A stretch of DNA of 64,000 bases from the NCBI RefSeq assembly GCF_000283155.1, contig NW_004454160.1, forward strand, positions 11,006,129 to 11,070,128, written 5' to 3'. The notes under the pieces were generated by a model. The model was not told the origin of the DNA. It did no database searches and saw only the letters and a list, made by a program, of their open reading frames with translations. This document shows, piece by piece, positions 47,043-57,863 of the stretch; positions within the stretch are counted from its first letter, which is position 1; the number at the start of each line of letters is the position of its first letter. The translations under genes and the position numbers were made by a program. The stretch is from Ceratotherium simum simum. Taxonomy: Eukaryota; Chordata; Mammalia; Perissodactyla; Rhinocerotidae.

Positions 47043-47210
47043 CCTGGCTTGAGTCTCTGTTCTGGCATAGTCTGTGACTGATTTATTTATCTTTTTAGCC
47101 TGTGGGTGGGGTTCACTGTACTCCGAAAGGTGTGGTCTGTCTAGAGAGAGAATATTTAAATACTGTTATAAGGGCTCAGGTAGAATCCACATCCAGGTAT
47201 TAAGATAGAC

Positions 47211-47520
47211 CAGGGGTCAGCAAACTTTTTCTGCAAAGAGTAAATATGTTAGGCTTTGCAGGCCATACAGTCTCTGTTACAGCTACTCAGCTGTGCTGTT
47301 ATAGCAGGGTGGTGGCCACAGACAGTATGTGAATGAAGGATTGTGGCTCTGTTTCAATCAAACTTTATTTATGGACATTGAAATTTGAATTTCATATGAT
47401 TTTAACATGTCTTTTGAGTTTTTCAACCATTTAAAAATGTAAACACTCATTAGCTCACGGACCACACAAAACCAGGCAGTGGGCTGGTTTTGGCCAGCGG
47501 ACCATAGTTTGGCAGCCCAG
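47211..47520. mobile_element. hAT/Charlie-type non-autonomous DNA transposon
   Basis: The left end CAGGGGTCAGCAAACT and the right end AGTTTGGCAGCCCAG are inverted repeats. The interior has 'GTTAGGCTTTGCAGGCCATA' and 'TGGGCTGGTTTTGGCCAGCG', typical of a common short Charlie-related element. AAGATAGAC before and TAGATAGA after look like a decayed 8-bp duplication. Confidence 0.75.
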
Positions 47521-49170
47521 TAGATAGATTCTCAAAAGAAATGTCACTGAGGCTTTAGCAAGAGACAGCTGAGAAATTCCATGACTTGGAGCTAGAGCCC
47601 CTAGATAATGAAGGCTTCCTGGATCCCTGGGGAGGAGGGTTGCCTCCCTGCAGAGTTCTCTTAAAAGTCTGGATCAAGCCTACTAATGTACTATGGAAGA
47701 ATGCTTGGACTGGAATAAAAGAAACACTGGAGAGCAGCTCCCTTTCACAATATTTTTATTATTACCAGTATATTTTCATGTTGTAAATGGTAACCATCTT
47801 GGTCTGGCTAAAAGTACATTCATCTAATGGGCAGGTTAATATTCATTGACAGTTTAATGTGTGCTAGGCGTTGCATAGAACAGAGAAATGCAGTCCCCAC
47901 TTTTTTGGTACAGATACAGCCTACCAGAAACTGGACTGGAATCTACCAAACTCTGAACATGCAATTTCTTTGGCTACTCTCTTGGTACTTGTGGAAGGGG
48001 ATTGTCATGGTAGATTCCAAAAGGGGAGAGGAAATGGTAAAAGGAAAATTAATTAAAAATTAAAATTACATTAAAACAATCAAATTTGAATCATACCTAA
48101 TTTCTTAGTGATAAAATCTTGACCAAATGGCACCCCTCCTCTGTTGTGTTTTTCTCTTCATGCAGAACAACCAAAGTGGTAAGGGATGGAGACACCTCAC
48201 AGCTAGCCACATCAGACAAATCAACCTTGGCAGTCAATGAAATGACAGATGTTGATGCCAGAGTGCCCCCATAGCCTACACTTATAAAGCATTTTTTCAT
48301 CCTTTGAAAGCAGTTTTTGCTATGGCTGAGTTTGGCCAAGAGGATGAAGCTGATAAAAAGAAAAGGTCCGGGGAAGACTACTGGGAGTTCTCCCCCCTAT
48401 TCTGGCCTGTGCCAAGTCCTGTCTCTGATCCTGAAAAGTTTTGCTTCTTCTCTCTCCATCATCCCAAGGAAGTCCATGGCTGCATCTCTTCAACCCACTC
48501 CCTCTCCCCGCAGCCACAAGAAGTTCCCTAGATTCTGGCCAAGATAGGCAATTTTGTCTGCCATGTCTCACAGCACCTTCCCTAGCTCCTCTTAGGTGGC
48601 ACTTAAGGGCATGGAAGAGGCTAATATAACAGTTGCCTTTTAGAACAGAAGAGGAGAGTTCAGTGGATCAGCCAGCCTAGCCTCTCTTCCACCTGATCTC
48701 TCAACTCCTTCCCCTTCTGCAGTTGTAGTTCTTGTGCGACTTATCTTGTCTCCCAGGAAACCACTGGTAAAGTTTCCCTCTCCCCACCCACAGAAAAGGC
48801 TCAGGCCTGTGCAGTAGGATGGTTGGCTTTTCTGGTCTGGCTACAGTGAGCCTGTGGTGGATGCTTCCTTTCCTGGGGCTTGAGAGAGGAAGGCTACAGC
48901 AGCTGCCATGTCAAGCCCCTTCATCAGGCTTATACACTGTCGGGTGGAAAATATCAAGTGGTAAAGATACTTAGACCTGCCTTGAGGCTTCCAGTCTACG
49001 TTAGCCTGGTTACTGTCCCAGAATCACAGAAGGCGTGGAACCATGGCCTGAAAGAACCAACCTTCAGTGACCAGGACGTGGAGCCCTGCAGTGGACTTCC
49101 AGGTGCCCTACAGCACTAGTATACATGCAGTGAGAGTCACTGACCCCAAAGTTGGGGCAGGGGGGTGTAC

Positions 49171-49200
49171 GTTTGCACACACACGTGTGTGTGTGCAAAC
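49171..49200. repeat. Perfect inverted repeat with alternating CA/TG core
   Basis: Arms GTTTGCACACACAC and GTGTGTGTGCAAAC are perfect complements separated by a 2-bp GT. The alternating purine-pyrimidine core is Z-DNA-prone. Confidence 0.95.
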
Positions 49201-50586
49201 ATGCATGCAGGTTGGGAAGCACTGTAGCCGGATAGGACTCTGCGCTGCTTTTTCGTCACCTCCCACCGCTCTCTTACTTGGCTTAGTTTGCTTCTGGTGT
49301 GGGTCTAAGCGGAAAGGCCTAGCCCAGTCCTGGGCATCCTTAGAAAGCACCGTGAGATAACTGGGAATCTACTTTAAAGAGAAGGGTGCTTGGGGCCCCT
49401 CATATATACTCAGTGAGACAAAGAGCTGAATCCTTTGGTACCACAGAAAGAAGCAGAAGTAGTAGTAGAAGTAGCAGCTACTTAATCTGCTTTCAACGGA
49501 GATTTAAAAAATCATCTGGGAAATTCTGACAATAGCAGTTAGATTAAAAACTGGGACTCTTATTCCCTGCACATTGGTGACCAGCCAAGCCCCCTGGTGG
49601 GTGGGACGGGGAAGGTCGTCTTACTGGAGGTAGTTTGTGTCTGTTTTAAGCTTAGCCCAGTGCTGGAGACTGTGATTTCAGAGCCCCCTCCAGGGCAGTT
49701 TTGGGACACTATCCTTCTGCCTTTCAGCTGTCTTCTCTGTGCCTGTGCTGGTGAGAAGTGCTGAGGCTGTGCCCACAATGCCTGACTAGTGTTTCATTCC
49801 TGGATCCCAGGACAGAAAAAAAACAATTAAGATAAAAAAATGAATACTGAAGCCTCTGCACTACTGTTGTTCCTGCCTCTCTCTGTCCACTCCAGGCAAC
49901 TGCTGGCTGTTCTCAGACAAATGGAATGGAAAGTATCCTTCTCCTAATTTAAAATTTAAACAGAACTGTTCTCATGGTGTGTGTATGTATGTGTATGTGT
50001 GTATGAGTGTGTTTTAATTCCAATAAAGTGCTTTGAGGAGGGGAGGACTGTGATCCTACTTCAAGAGCCTGAAACAAGGAAAGAGAAACACACTTGTGAA
50101 CAAGCCGGGGCCATGTCTCACAGCTCTGCACCTCCATGCCTGGCACAAGGCCTGAGGCCGGCATTGCTCAGCCTCTGGCTACAGGGGAAACCAGAGGCAG
50201 TGTTGTGTCCATTACTGTTGCTCCTCCCCTCCTGGATTTTCTGCTCCACTTTTCCCTCAGAAGAGCAGAATTGGGTAGGAGAGATTGAGAGAGACTTGTG
50301 ACCAGCAGCTCCAGACTAAGAGCAGCTCCAGGAAGTTCAGGCTGGACCCAGGGGATAACTGCACTAACACCCAGATTTGCAGGCAGCCCCATGACTTGAA
50401 AACACCAGGCAGGCAGCACTTAGGGCAAGCTTCGCTCGAGTCATAGCCTTGGTGGCCTTCCTGGCAGGAATGGATGAGAGCTGACCTTGCATCGAGAAAG
50501 AGGAAATGTGTCTGTGTTCTCTTACGATGGCCAGCAGTACAACCCCTCTGAGGCTTGGGTCCCCTAAGCATCACCATCCATAACTG

Positions 50587-50592
50587 TTTATT
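50587..50592 (-). terminator. Alternative distal poly(A) signal candidate for CYB561D1
   Basis: AATAAA on the minus strand in GGCAATAAACAG. It lies 3.9 kb past the CYB561D1 stop, so usage is uncertain. Confidence 0.2.
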
Positions 50593-50669
50593 GCCTCCCT
50601 AAATGAAACATAAAGCGCAGAGCCAGGCTGAGTGAAAGAGAGATAAGGACAAGAACATGATACCACCTG

Positions 50670-50855
50670 TTGACATTTGTTTAATGCTTTGAACTTTGCA
50701 ATGCCTGTTAACATGCATGTTCTCCCATCTAACCCTCACAACATCCCTGTGAGGTAGGTCCAGCAGTAAGAGATTTGCTCATGGCCACACCATTGTTAGG
50801 GGCCGAGTAAACCCAGACTACAGGTTTCCTAGTTTCAGGTTGATGCACTTTTCAC
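50670..50855 (-). repeat. MIR SINE
   Basis: Inverted MIR: 'TTGCAATGCCTGTTAACATG', 'AACCCTCACAACATCCCTGT', then 'GCTCATGGCCACACCATTG'. Confidence 0.6.
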
Positions 50856-51851
50856 TTCATGTATACAGGCTCTTTTTGCCAACCAGACACAGGGGCAGTG
50901 GGAGCACTACCAGAGGCCTCCCTGCTCCCTAAGCCTGGAGGGGGCCACTGGAAATGCTGAGGTCAGGTGTCAGGACCAAGGGTGTCCTCTGGAGGCCAAG
51001 ACAGGAAAACAGAAGGAAGGGCAAGAGGACCAGAGGTTCAGGGTCAACGGCTGCCACTGCTACTACCAGTGTCAGCGGAGCATACACTGTGTTCCCTACA
51101 TCTTGACCTCTGTCAGGTGAAAAGGCCTTATTTGTTTACTCAGAGGTCTCCCAGGGCCCACTCCCAGAGGAAAGAAGCCTGAAGCTATGGCTGGGAGGTA
51201 AGACTCCTGACCCTCCTCCCCTCCCACAGTGCCTCCCCATTCTGTTACACTCTGCAGCCCAGGAAAAGGGGGAAGGTGAGGGCTGGCTGACTCAGCCTGC
51301 AAGTGCTTGGAGATCTGGAGCTGAAAGGCCCCAGCACTGTTCAGCTAATGATTATTATTAACTCTGAACAGGCCTTGGCACAGCAGCCAGCTGGCTCAGG
51401 GAGGATGCTTGGATCTCCCACAGTGAGGTTTTAAAAACAAGACCCATAGCAGCCATGCACGGGGGTGGAAGGGTGGGGACAATGAGAAAGAAGGGACACG
51501 CCAGTGTCAGGGAGTGGGGAGGGACAGTCTGCCCTGTGAGAGGTTGGGGAGAGAGGAGGCACAGGCTGGCAAGAGGGATAGCAGCCTACCTTTGATGCAG
51601 CTGAAGAGCCAAGAAGGTGAGTCTGGAAGATTTCCCCAGGCACAGAGCTCCTGCCATTCAACACCACCCCCAGCCACAGTGGGGCTCAAGGGAAGGGGTG
51701 GTTATGGGAAAGATGGGGATTGGAGGGGGCATCTGAGCCCAGAATGGTACTCTTATTACGATTTGGATACAAAAACCATCCATATTTCTAATGTCCTCAA
51801 GGTTGAGTTTGAATATAATCACATTTGGAATCAGGACTTAGTGAGCCTGCT

Positions 51852-51880
51852 ATGCAAATTTGTGCAAATAACATGCAATT
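51852..51880 (+). promoter_or_regulatory. Octamer (POU) motif cluster
   Basis: ATGCAAAT (51852-51859), GTGCAAAT (51862-51869) and ATGCAATT (51873-51880) are a consensus octamer and two near-octamers spaced 10 and 11 bp apart, one helical turn. The flanks are AT-rich and not obviously a repeat. Confidence 0.35.
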
Positions 51881-51882
51881 TT

Positions 51883-51888
51883 TTTATT
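51883..51888 (-). terminator. CYB561D1: First canonical poly(A) signal candidate for CYB561D1
   Basis: AATAAA on the minus strand, 2.6 kb past the stop, is the first AATAAA/ATTAAA I found downstream of CYB561D1. A variant hexamer nearer the stop cannot be excluded. Confidence 0.3.
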
Positions 51889-54004
51889 TGAGCACTCTGG
51901 CTTTTTTTAAAAAGGCAAAACAGGCTGACTACTAGCACCCTTCCCTAACCAGGGGACAAGGGCAGAGGGCAGCCATTTGCTTCTCCCCCAAGGCCTCTGC
52001 CTCACTGCTGAGGAGCCCAGCTTATATCCCAGATGGGGAGATACAGGGAGTGGGGGGAAGAGAGCGTGTAGGGAGGCAGGAGGCTTATGCAGCCGGCAGC
52101 CACCGAGATCCCAGCTGGAGGAAGAGTGCCCTGGCACTGAGGCCTAACGGTTGTCCAGCTGCTGCCCCAGGATGTGAGGGCAGGTGGTGTGGAGGGAGAA
52201 ATGCAAAGAGGGGAGGGGAAGGAAGTCCCCCACAATCTGGCCGGCCAGGAAGAAGGGCTCCTCCTGGTGACCTACTCCCTAAACTACAGTCAGAACATCT
52301 AAGCAAAAGGAGACCAGCTGTGCCCTCCTCTCTGCCCTGTGCCCCTGCCCTCCAGGCCTACTGGTCAGAGGTGACAGCTGGGGCCCCTTTCCTCCTGCAG
52401 AATATAAATGACTTCCCCCTTCCTCCCAGGGCTGGGAATAGACATCAGCTGGCACAGCCCACGCAAACTGCCGGCTGTCAGCCCGCCTGCCCGCCCGCCC
52501 ACCAGCCCCCGCACCAACTGGGAGGAGGCAACACCTCAGGCAGGCTCAGGCTTTATGGCGTCGTCTGCTTGGCTCTCAGAACAAGCTGGTGAACCTTACC
52601 CAGCCCTCCCCCGCTGCTGTAGACAGGGTGAGACTCCCAGCACTGGCTGGGATACGGGGAGAGGAGATGGAACCCCTGATCAAAGTGACCCCAGGTGAGA
52701 ATCTCCTCCAGGCGGCCCCAGTAACCATCTCTTCCAAGTTCAGACCACATTGGGTAGTTTGAGAGGGGAGAGAGGGCAATGAAAGAGACAGGAACAATCA
52801 CCCTCAGCACAACAGTGGCCCCCTTTACATGCTTAAGGTCTGAAGAGCTCCTGGGAGATGCCATGTGACCCAGGAGGAGCCTGGTGAGATCCACTCAGAG
52901 GACACCTCTGCCCTTGCAGTCTCCATCCCTGTACTGCTGAATCATACCAACCTCCTTGCTTCTCAGCCACCCAGAAAGGCGGTCTTGAGCCTTCAAAAGA
53001 CCTGGAACAACCAAAATACTGCCATCTAGGAATGCCTCCCCCTGCTCCTGGGACCCGAGCTCCAGCCCCAACATCCCAGGCCTCCCAGAGTTTCCACTGA
53101 GCTATCTCTGTCTGCCTCCACACCAGCATTCCTGGCTCAGCCGTCTTCAGTCCTTGCCATGATCTATGGAGGTTCCATCTCCCCAACTGAGCCAGACCAC
53201 AGTTAACCAGTCTGGCATCCAGCCCTCAGTGCCGAGGGCAGTCTGGGGAACTACTTCCAGTTTGGGACAAGGAGGGGTCTCTGCAGGGAAGAGGGACCGG
53301 CCCTCATTTGCCTGCTGGCACTAAACTCAGCCCCTTCCAGGGCCAAAGAGCTGGCAAGAGATGACAACTGAGGAAAGCTTAGTTGACAAGGAGAAAAGAG
53401 GAACCAGGGAGACTTGGTCTTCCCAAGATCAGAAGAGCCCTGCCCCACTTCCTTGGTGCTTATTTTGTTCTAAAAGCTTCGGAATAGCTCCACAAAGCTA
53501 TATGCTAAGGCAAGAACCTGAGCCCTAAGAAGGGCAAAACGTGAGATGCTCAGGACTACTTTGCCACTGAGAATGGATGTCAAGGGAAGGAACACACTCA
53601 TGTCCTGCAGCCTTCAAGCCCAGATCCTGAGGTGGGCTAAGGAAGTTCTTAGCTGGGCAAAGAAGCCCAGCCAGGAGCCATAGGCTTCATTAAGCCAATG
53701 TCCTTCTCCAAAAGCTTTAAAGTGACTTTAGTGCCTTTACTGTCTGGGAGTTCAGGAAACCCTCACCTGGGCCCCTTCTCTCCACAGGGCCTGACCCCTT
53801 GTGCCCTGGTCCAGGGGCCAAATTGGCACAGATTCCTGGAAGGCCATGAGGGTAGACCTGTCCCTCCAGAGGGGTAAGGGGATAATGAATGTAAGAATTA
53901 CATCCTGAGTCTGCTGAGTGGTCCAGCCCATGGTCCAGAGCTGGGAGGGTGTTCTGTGACATCAACCCAACAGACACTGAATGTTTAAGAGATTGTTTGG
54001 AAAC

Positions 54005-54135
54005 ACTCACTTGTTACACAGATGAGAAAAGTGAGGTCCTGAGACATGTGACTTGCCTAAGGTTGCACTATAGAGCCTATGAGAATGATAACCCATAAAC
54101 AAGACCCATGGGCTCTCCACTACAGCACACTGCTT
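54005..54135 (-). repeat. MIR SINE fragment
   Basis: Partial inverted MIR around 'TTACACAGATGAGAAAAGTG' and 'GACTTGCCTAAGGTTGC'. Confidence 0.5.
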
Positions 54136-54503
54136 TCTCAAAAGTGACCCAAAGAGCCATAGCTGCCATTCATAAGTTACAGGAACCCAACTGTTTATCA
54201 GGCATGCAAGAAAGAAATGCGTGCCAACACCATCACCACCACCACCCAACACTTCTGTCTCCCATCAAGAGTGGAGGCTTCAGGACCAAGCGCCACATCA
54301 CCTTCCACTTGTACCCAGTATACTTCCCCATTTTGGCCCACTGAGTCATCCATCAATAATAGCAATTTGGGTTTCTGCAGCCCCTGGCCAAGCTAAGAAG
54401 TACAAAAACCCTACCACTTCTGAAGTGGATCCCTTGAAGGTCACCAAAGGAACCATTGAAGTCCAAGGCAAGTGTCCCATCTAGATTGAGAGCTCAGAGG
54501 AAC

Positions 54504-55007
54504 TCACATTTCCATTTTCTTCCTTGGCAAGTAGGAGCTGGAGATCTGGTGCATGATCACCAGGGCTGGATAAAGGGGCAGCGCCAGGCACAGGTACCAG
54601 GCTGCACCTTTGATCTGGGCCTGGAACCACACTGAGTACAGGCCCAGGAGCACCGTTACAGTAGCCATCAGGTAGACCACCAGTCCACATGTCAGATGGT
54701 AGAGCTTGAGGCGAGCCACCCTTGAGACCCTGGCTGCCCGCGGACAGAGGAGGCAGAGCCCACACAGGGCCTGACCACCAGTGGCCAGCAGTGTCAGAGC
54801 CCCTACCCAACTGTGCCAGGACACCAGGTGGGGCAGCTCACTGCGAGTCCTGCTGGAGATGATGAAGCCCAGGCCCAGGGATGCACAGAGGATGGCTAGG
54901 GTCTGCCCCACCCAGTGGAGTCGGATTCGGGCCTTTCGGGAGCAGAAGAAGAACGGGGAGTGCTCAGACGAGAAGAGTAGGATGGCCTCAGCCATGCAGA
55001 GGCAGAA
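54504..55007 (-). CDS. CYB561D1: CYB561D1 coding exon 3 (terminal)
   Basis: The acceptor CCTGTGTTCACAG precedes TTCTGCCTCTGCATGG. The exon codes residues 63-229 and the stop, carrying three of the four haem histidines, and is open throughout. Confidence 0.95.
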   Translation of the reverse strand, partial: FCLCMAEAILLFSSEHSPFFFCSRKARIRLHWVGQTLAILCASLGLGFIISSRTRSELPHLVSWHSWVGALTLLATGGQALCGLCLLCPRAARVSRVARLKLYHLTCGLVVYLMATVTVLLGLYSVWFQAQIKGAAWYLCLALPLYPALVIMHQISSSYLPRKKMEM

Positions 55008-56283
55008 CTGTGAACACAGGAGAGGGCCAGTGAGCCTCAGGCCCAGCTTGGAGGCCTAAGAAAAAGGAGGTGCTCTCATACATCCAAACAATGAGGAAAA
55101 AGGGTAGGGGCTAAAGAACTCCCACCAGTACCTCCTGCCTCACAGGTCAGCATTTCTGGGCACAATTGAGAATCAACACTTGAGTGGAAGTCTCATCATT
55201 CAGGCTGACATCCACACCCCTCCTCCTCCACAGACAATGTCCCCCATTTCTTGACCAATGGGAACAGCAAATGTTAAACTTCCTCCTGAACTTTGAGGGG
55301 AGCAACTGGATAACACCTCTTCCACTTTCTCCTTCCTCTTTTCCTACTAGTGGAGAAAGAAATATCCTCCATGCCCTCCCACCCCCTTCAACCACCTGAC
55401 ACTACCTACAGCCCAGCCCTCCAGGTCTCCCAGTCTCATAGGTTGCAGGGTGAGATGGGGCCCGACCTGTCCCCCACCTGTCTAAGCCTTAGAAAGGCTG
55501 AGCCTTTTGAAGGCTGGATGCTTACTAGGGGCATATCCAAACAAATCAGCTGCAGAAAGAAGCCCAAACTCACCGCCAAGGCCATGAATACAGGGTGCCA
55601 GGAGAAAAGACCTAAGAATCAAAGAGAACAGACTGACGGCCGGGCACCATTGATTCTGCCCCTGTGGCTGGCTAGAGCCCAAAGAATCTGGTTACAGGGG
55701 AAAGGTCAGTGTACTATCCCCAACCCTAATCATGAATCAGGAACTCAGGGCAAAGTGGAGCAGAGAAGGGGCCTTTGGGTGAGCAACCAAGAGGGCAAAC
55801 ATACCAGTTTGGCCTAGGTTCCCCACTCAGCACCTCGCAGCTGTCAGCCCAGTCCTAGACCTCCCTCCCTTACTTGTATCCTTCATCATGCTCATGATGA
55901 ACTACTGAGTTCAGTTCACTTCAGTCGTCTGCCTCTCCTCCCCAGGACCCAAAGCCCCGCCCCTCTAAGGCCCCTCCCCCAGGGCCCCGCCCCACCACGC
56001 CCTTACCACCCCTCCACAGTCCGCCCCTTCACTGCTAGGGTCCCCACTCCACGTCTCCTAGCGCTCCCAATCGCTGCCCCTCCAGCATCTCGGCTCCGCC
56101 CCCTTCCCTGGCCCCGCCCCTCCTTGCACACTCACTGGTTCCCGGCCGGGACAGCAGAATCAGAAAGATGGTGAAGCCCAAAGCTACCAGGTGCGCCAAG
56201 ATCCCACTGCCTCTCCGCAGCCAGCGGGTCAGTCTCGGCTCCCTCGCTGGAGCGGGAGCCAGATCTACCACCAGGGGCTGCAT
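54504..56283 (-). CDS. CYB561D1: CYB561D1, cytochrome b561 domain protein (complete, 3 exons)
   Basis: Joined exons 56283-56136, 55611-55574 and 55007-54504 encode 229 residues, the known length. The family are ascorbate-type transmembrane reductases with two haems in a six-helix bundle, passing electrons across endomembranes to ferric or oxidised-ascorbate acceptors. Visible: MQPLVVDLAP start in good context (GCGGCCATGC), six hydrophobic segments (about 28-46, 54-74, 94-113, 127-149, 164-187, 193-215), and the four haem histidines His55, His93, His127 and His166. Their spacing 38/34/39 is that of the D1/D2 subfamily. It ends SYLPRKKMEM. Splice phases agree at both introns. Immediate neighbours are ATXN7L2 upstream in the same orientation and AMIGO1 converging from the left. 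No defects seen. The physiological substrate is not established from sequence. Confidence 0.95.
55574..55611 (-). CDS. CYB561D1: CYB561D1 coding exon 2 (38 nt)
   Basis: Acceptor ...CTTAG|GTCTTTTC and donor GGCG|GTGAGT bound a 38-nt exon encoding (S)LFSWHPVFMALA, including haem ligand His55. Length is not a multiple of three: skipping it joins exon 1 to exon 3 out of frame and stops after six further codons (TILPLHG then stop). Confidence 0.93.
56136..56283 (-). CDS. CYB561D1: CYB561D1 coding exon 1
   Basis: Codes residues 1-49 plus one base; donor GAACCA|GTGAGT at 56135. No ATG lies in the 200 bp of leader upstream; the longer open frame there starts only at a GTG. Confidence 0.94.
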
Positions 56284-56412
56284 GGCCGCGCCGGGCCGGC
56301 GCACACTCCCAGCTGCCAGAGCGCGTCTTCCGGGTTTGCGATCGCGGAGGCGGCCGCCGCTGCGGGAGAGGCTCCTCCCCGGGGACGCCTCCGGCAGTGC
56401 GGCGGCTTCGCC

Positions 56413-56429
56413 CACAGCGCCCTCTGGGG
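56413..56429 (-). promoter_or_regulatory. CTCF-like motif at the CYB561D1 promoter
   Basis: CACAGCGCCCTCTGGGG on the plus strand resembles the reverse CTCF core (GCGCCCTCTNSTGG) with one or two mismatches. Confidence 0.35.
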
Positions 56430-56499
56430 GATGGGGGGAAAGCGCGTCGGCTCTGGAGAGCCCCGAGGGCAGAAGGGGACCAGACAACTCCGGGCCCAC

Positions 56500-57640
56500 T
56501 TTGTTTCTTCAGCTAACCTCATTTGTATCTTTATGTCTACAGTGGCTTGTCTCAAGTAGCCTGCGGAAATTACATTTACAGCAACTGATTTCACCCAAAC
56601 CCCAAATCACAAACTTGGTACATTGAACCAAGAGTGTGAAACCAGTGTTTTGCAGTTTTCCAGAAAAACTGAATTTCCCTGGCTGCCCACTCTCTCTTGC
56701 CATCCCTTCTTCTGTCTTGTTAAAGGAATAAGATTCCCCCCTGCTTACAAGCAAGGAGACTGAAAGGAAAGGGCAAGGACAAAAAATAGTGCCCTGTGCC
56801 TGGTGAATTCAGGTTTGAGGACAAAAGGAGGGAGACGCAAGAGTCTCGTCCCCTATCTGCACAGTAATTGTCCCCAGTGAGATAAATGGCAGAACTAGGG
56901 CACTCCCAGCCCGTGCCACCTCCAAACCATCTGCTCAGCCCTGGGAAGCCAGGTGATCCTGAAGGCCCAGGACCTCCCACATTCCTGCTGCCTTCTACAC
57001 CAAGGGAAGTTCTGTTAAGTGATCATACCTTTCCCCTTCATGCCTCCAAAAAAGGTGTGGTTCAGATCAAGGAGGCCTACCTGGGAGAGGCTGCACCCCT
57101 TCCTTAAGGGCAAACAGACTGTCCCACAGAAATCAGGGACATCCTGAGAGCAGTTACCAACTCAATTCGAGCTCCTCCAGTGGTTGAGAAAATAAGGCAG
57201 GCAGTAAGAAGCAGGAAGGGCAAAACAGCTGAAGAAACTGAGGCAGTAATTCAGAGATAGGATGGAGGCCCAGGGTTACTCGAAGACCAGAAAAGGGCCA
57301 CAGGCTGACTCCCTCAGACCCCCAGGGCAAAGATCCAAGAGTAGAGCCAGATCTGTGGCTCCCCTCCCCTGTTAAGTTTCCCTTCCCAATGGGACTGGAG
57401 TAGCCTCTGGGGTCAAGATTCTGGGGAGCCCTGCTCACTCAGACCCACATGCCTCCACCATCCTATCTGGAGAGAAGACTGCCCCAATGATACAAACCCC
57501 AGCCATTTCCACACTTTTTAAAAGGACAAAAATATATGAGCATAAGAGACTTCTGCAGGCAAGCGATGGGAGCTGGAATCTGGCTGCCTATCATCTCAGC
57601 CTCCCAGAGTGCGGTTAGGCACAGTAAGGACACTCATTTT
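56500..57640. other. Spacer between ATXN7L2 and CYB561D1
   Basis: About 1.1 kb without coding features or clear repeats. Tandem same-strand genes with this short gap make read-through from ATXN7L2 possible. Confidence 0.6.
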
Positions 57641-57848
57641 GTTACATTTTTTTCCTTCCTTTTCTCTGTTTCTGTTTTTATACTTTCTTAGCAGCAACAG
57701 AACAGGGAGACAGTCTTGAGGTATTTTAAAGAGTTTTTTTTCTTAAAAAAAATAATATAAAGTTATAAAAAGCGGCAGCAGCCTGGGGCCCGGATCTGGA
57801 GGGGAGGAGGTGCTGGCGGCTCCATCGCAGTGGACAGGCACTTTCTCG
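57640..57848 (-). other. ATXN7L2: ATXN7L2 3' UTR (end approximate)
   Basis: After the TAA the minus strand reads a GC-rich stretch, then TTTTTATAACTTTATATTAT and an A/T-rich tract. No AATAAA or ATTAAA is present; TATAAA variants (near 57676 and 57765) are the best candidates. Confidence 0.45.
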
Positions 57849-57863
57849 TTAATGGGCTTTTGA
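57849..57863 (-). CDS. ATXN7L2: ATXN7L2 terminal coding segment (SKAH, stop)
   Basis: The acceptor TCTTCCTGCAG is followed by TCA AAA GCC CAT TAA, restoring the known C-terminus after ...KCSTLK. Only four codons and the stop are coding in this exon. Confidence 0.88.
   Translation of the reverse strand, partial: SKAH

Larger units (their letters stand above)
43823..47065 (+). other. AMIGO1: AMIGO1 3' UTR
   Basis: About 3.2 kb follow the stop without any other gene or strong repeat, up to ATTAAA at 47037-47042. A GT-rich element lies just beyond it. A proximal AATAAA at 46089-46094 could give a shorter form. The length agrees with the long AMIGO1 mRNA I recall. Notable content: a 16-nt tandem repeat carrying four UGCAUG motifs at 45691-45746. 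Confidence 0.6.
47061..54503. other. Region between the converging AMIGO1 and CYB561D1 3' ends
   Basis: No additional protein gene is recognisable. It contains a hAT element (47211-47520), MIRs (50670-50855, 54005-54135), a Z-DNA-like palindrome (49171-49200), an octamer cluster (51852-51880) and candidate CYB561D1 poly(A) signals. The part immediately left of 54504 is the CYB561D1 3' UTR, of unknown length. The rest is unique-looking, moderately GC-rich sequence, with a C-rich run CCCGCCTGCCCGCCCGCCCA near 52484 that would be G4-prone on the minus strand. Confidence 0.6.
55930..56470 (-). promoter_or_regulatory. CYB561D1: CpG-island promoter of CYB561D1
   Basis: CpG-dense and rich in GC boxes (CCCCGCCC repeats at 55955-56120), without a TATA box. 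It covers exon 1 and the leader. A CTCF-like motif sits at 56413-56429. Confidence 0.65.

Noticed and set aside
54221..54484. Plus-strand frame ending KKYKNPTTSEVDPLKVTKGT..., which looks protein-like
   Set aside because: I could not match it to a family. It is antisense to the CYB561D1 3' UTR, with low-complexity MPTPSPPPPN at its start. Probably chance.
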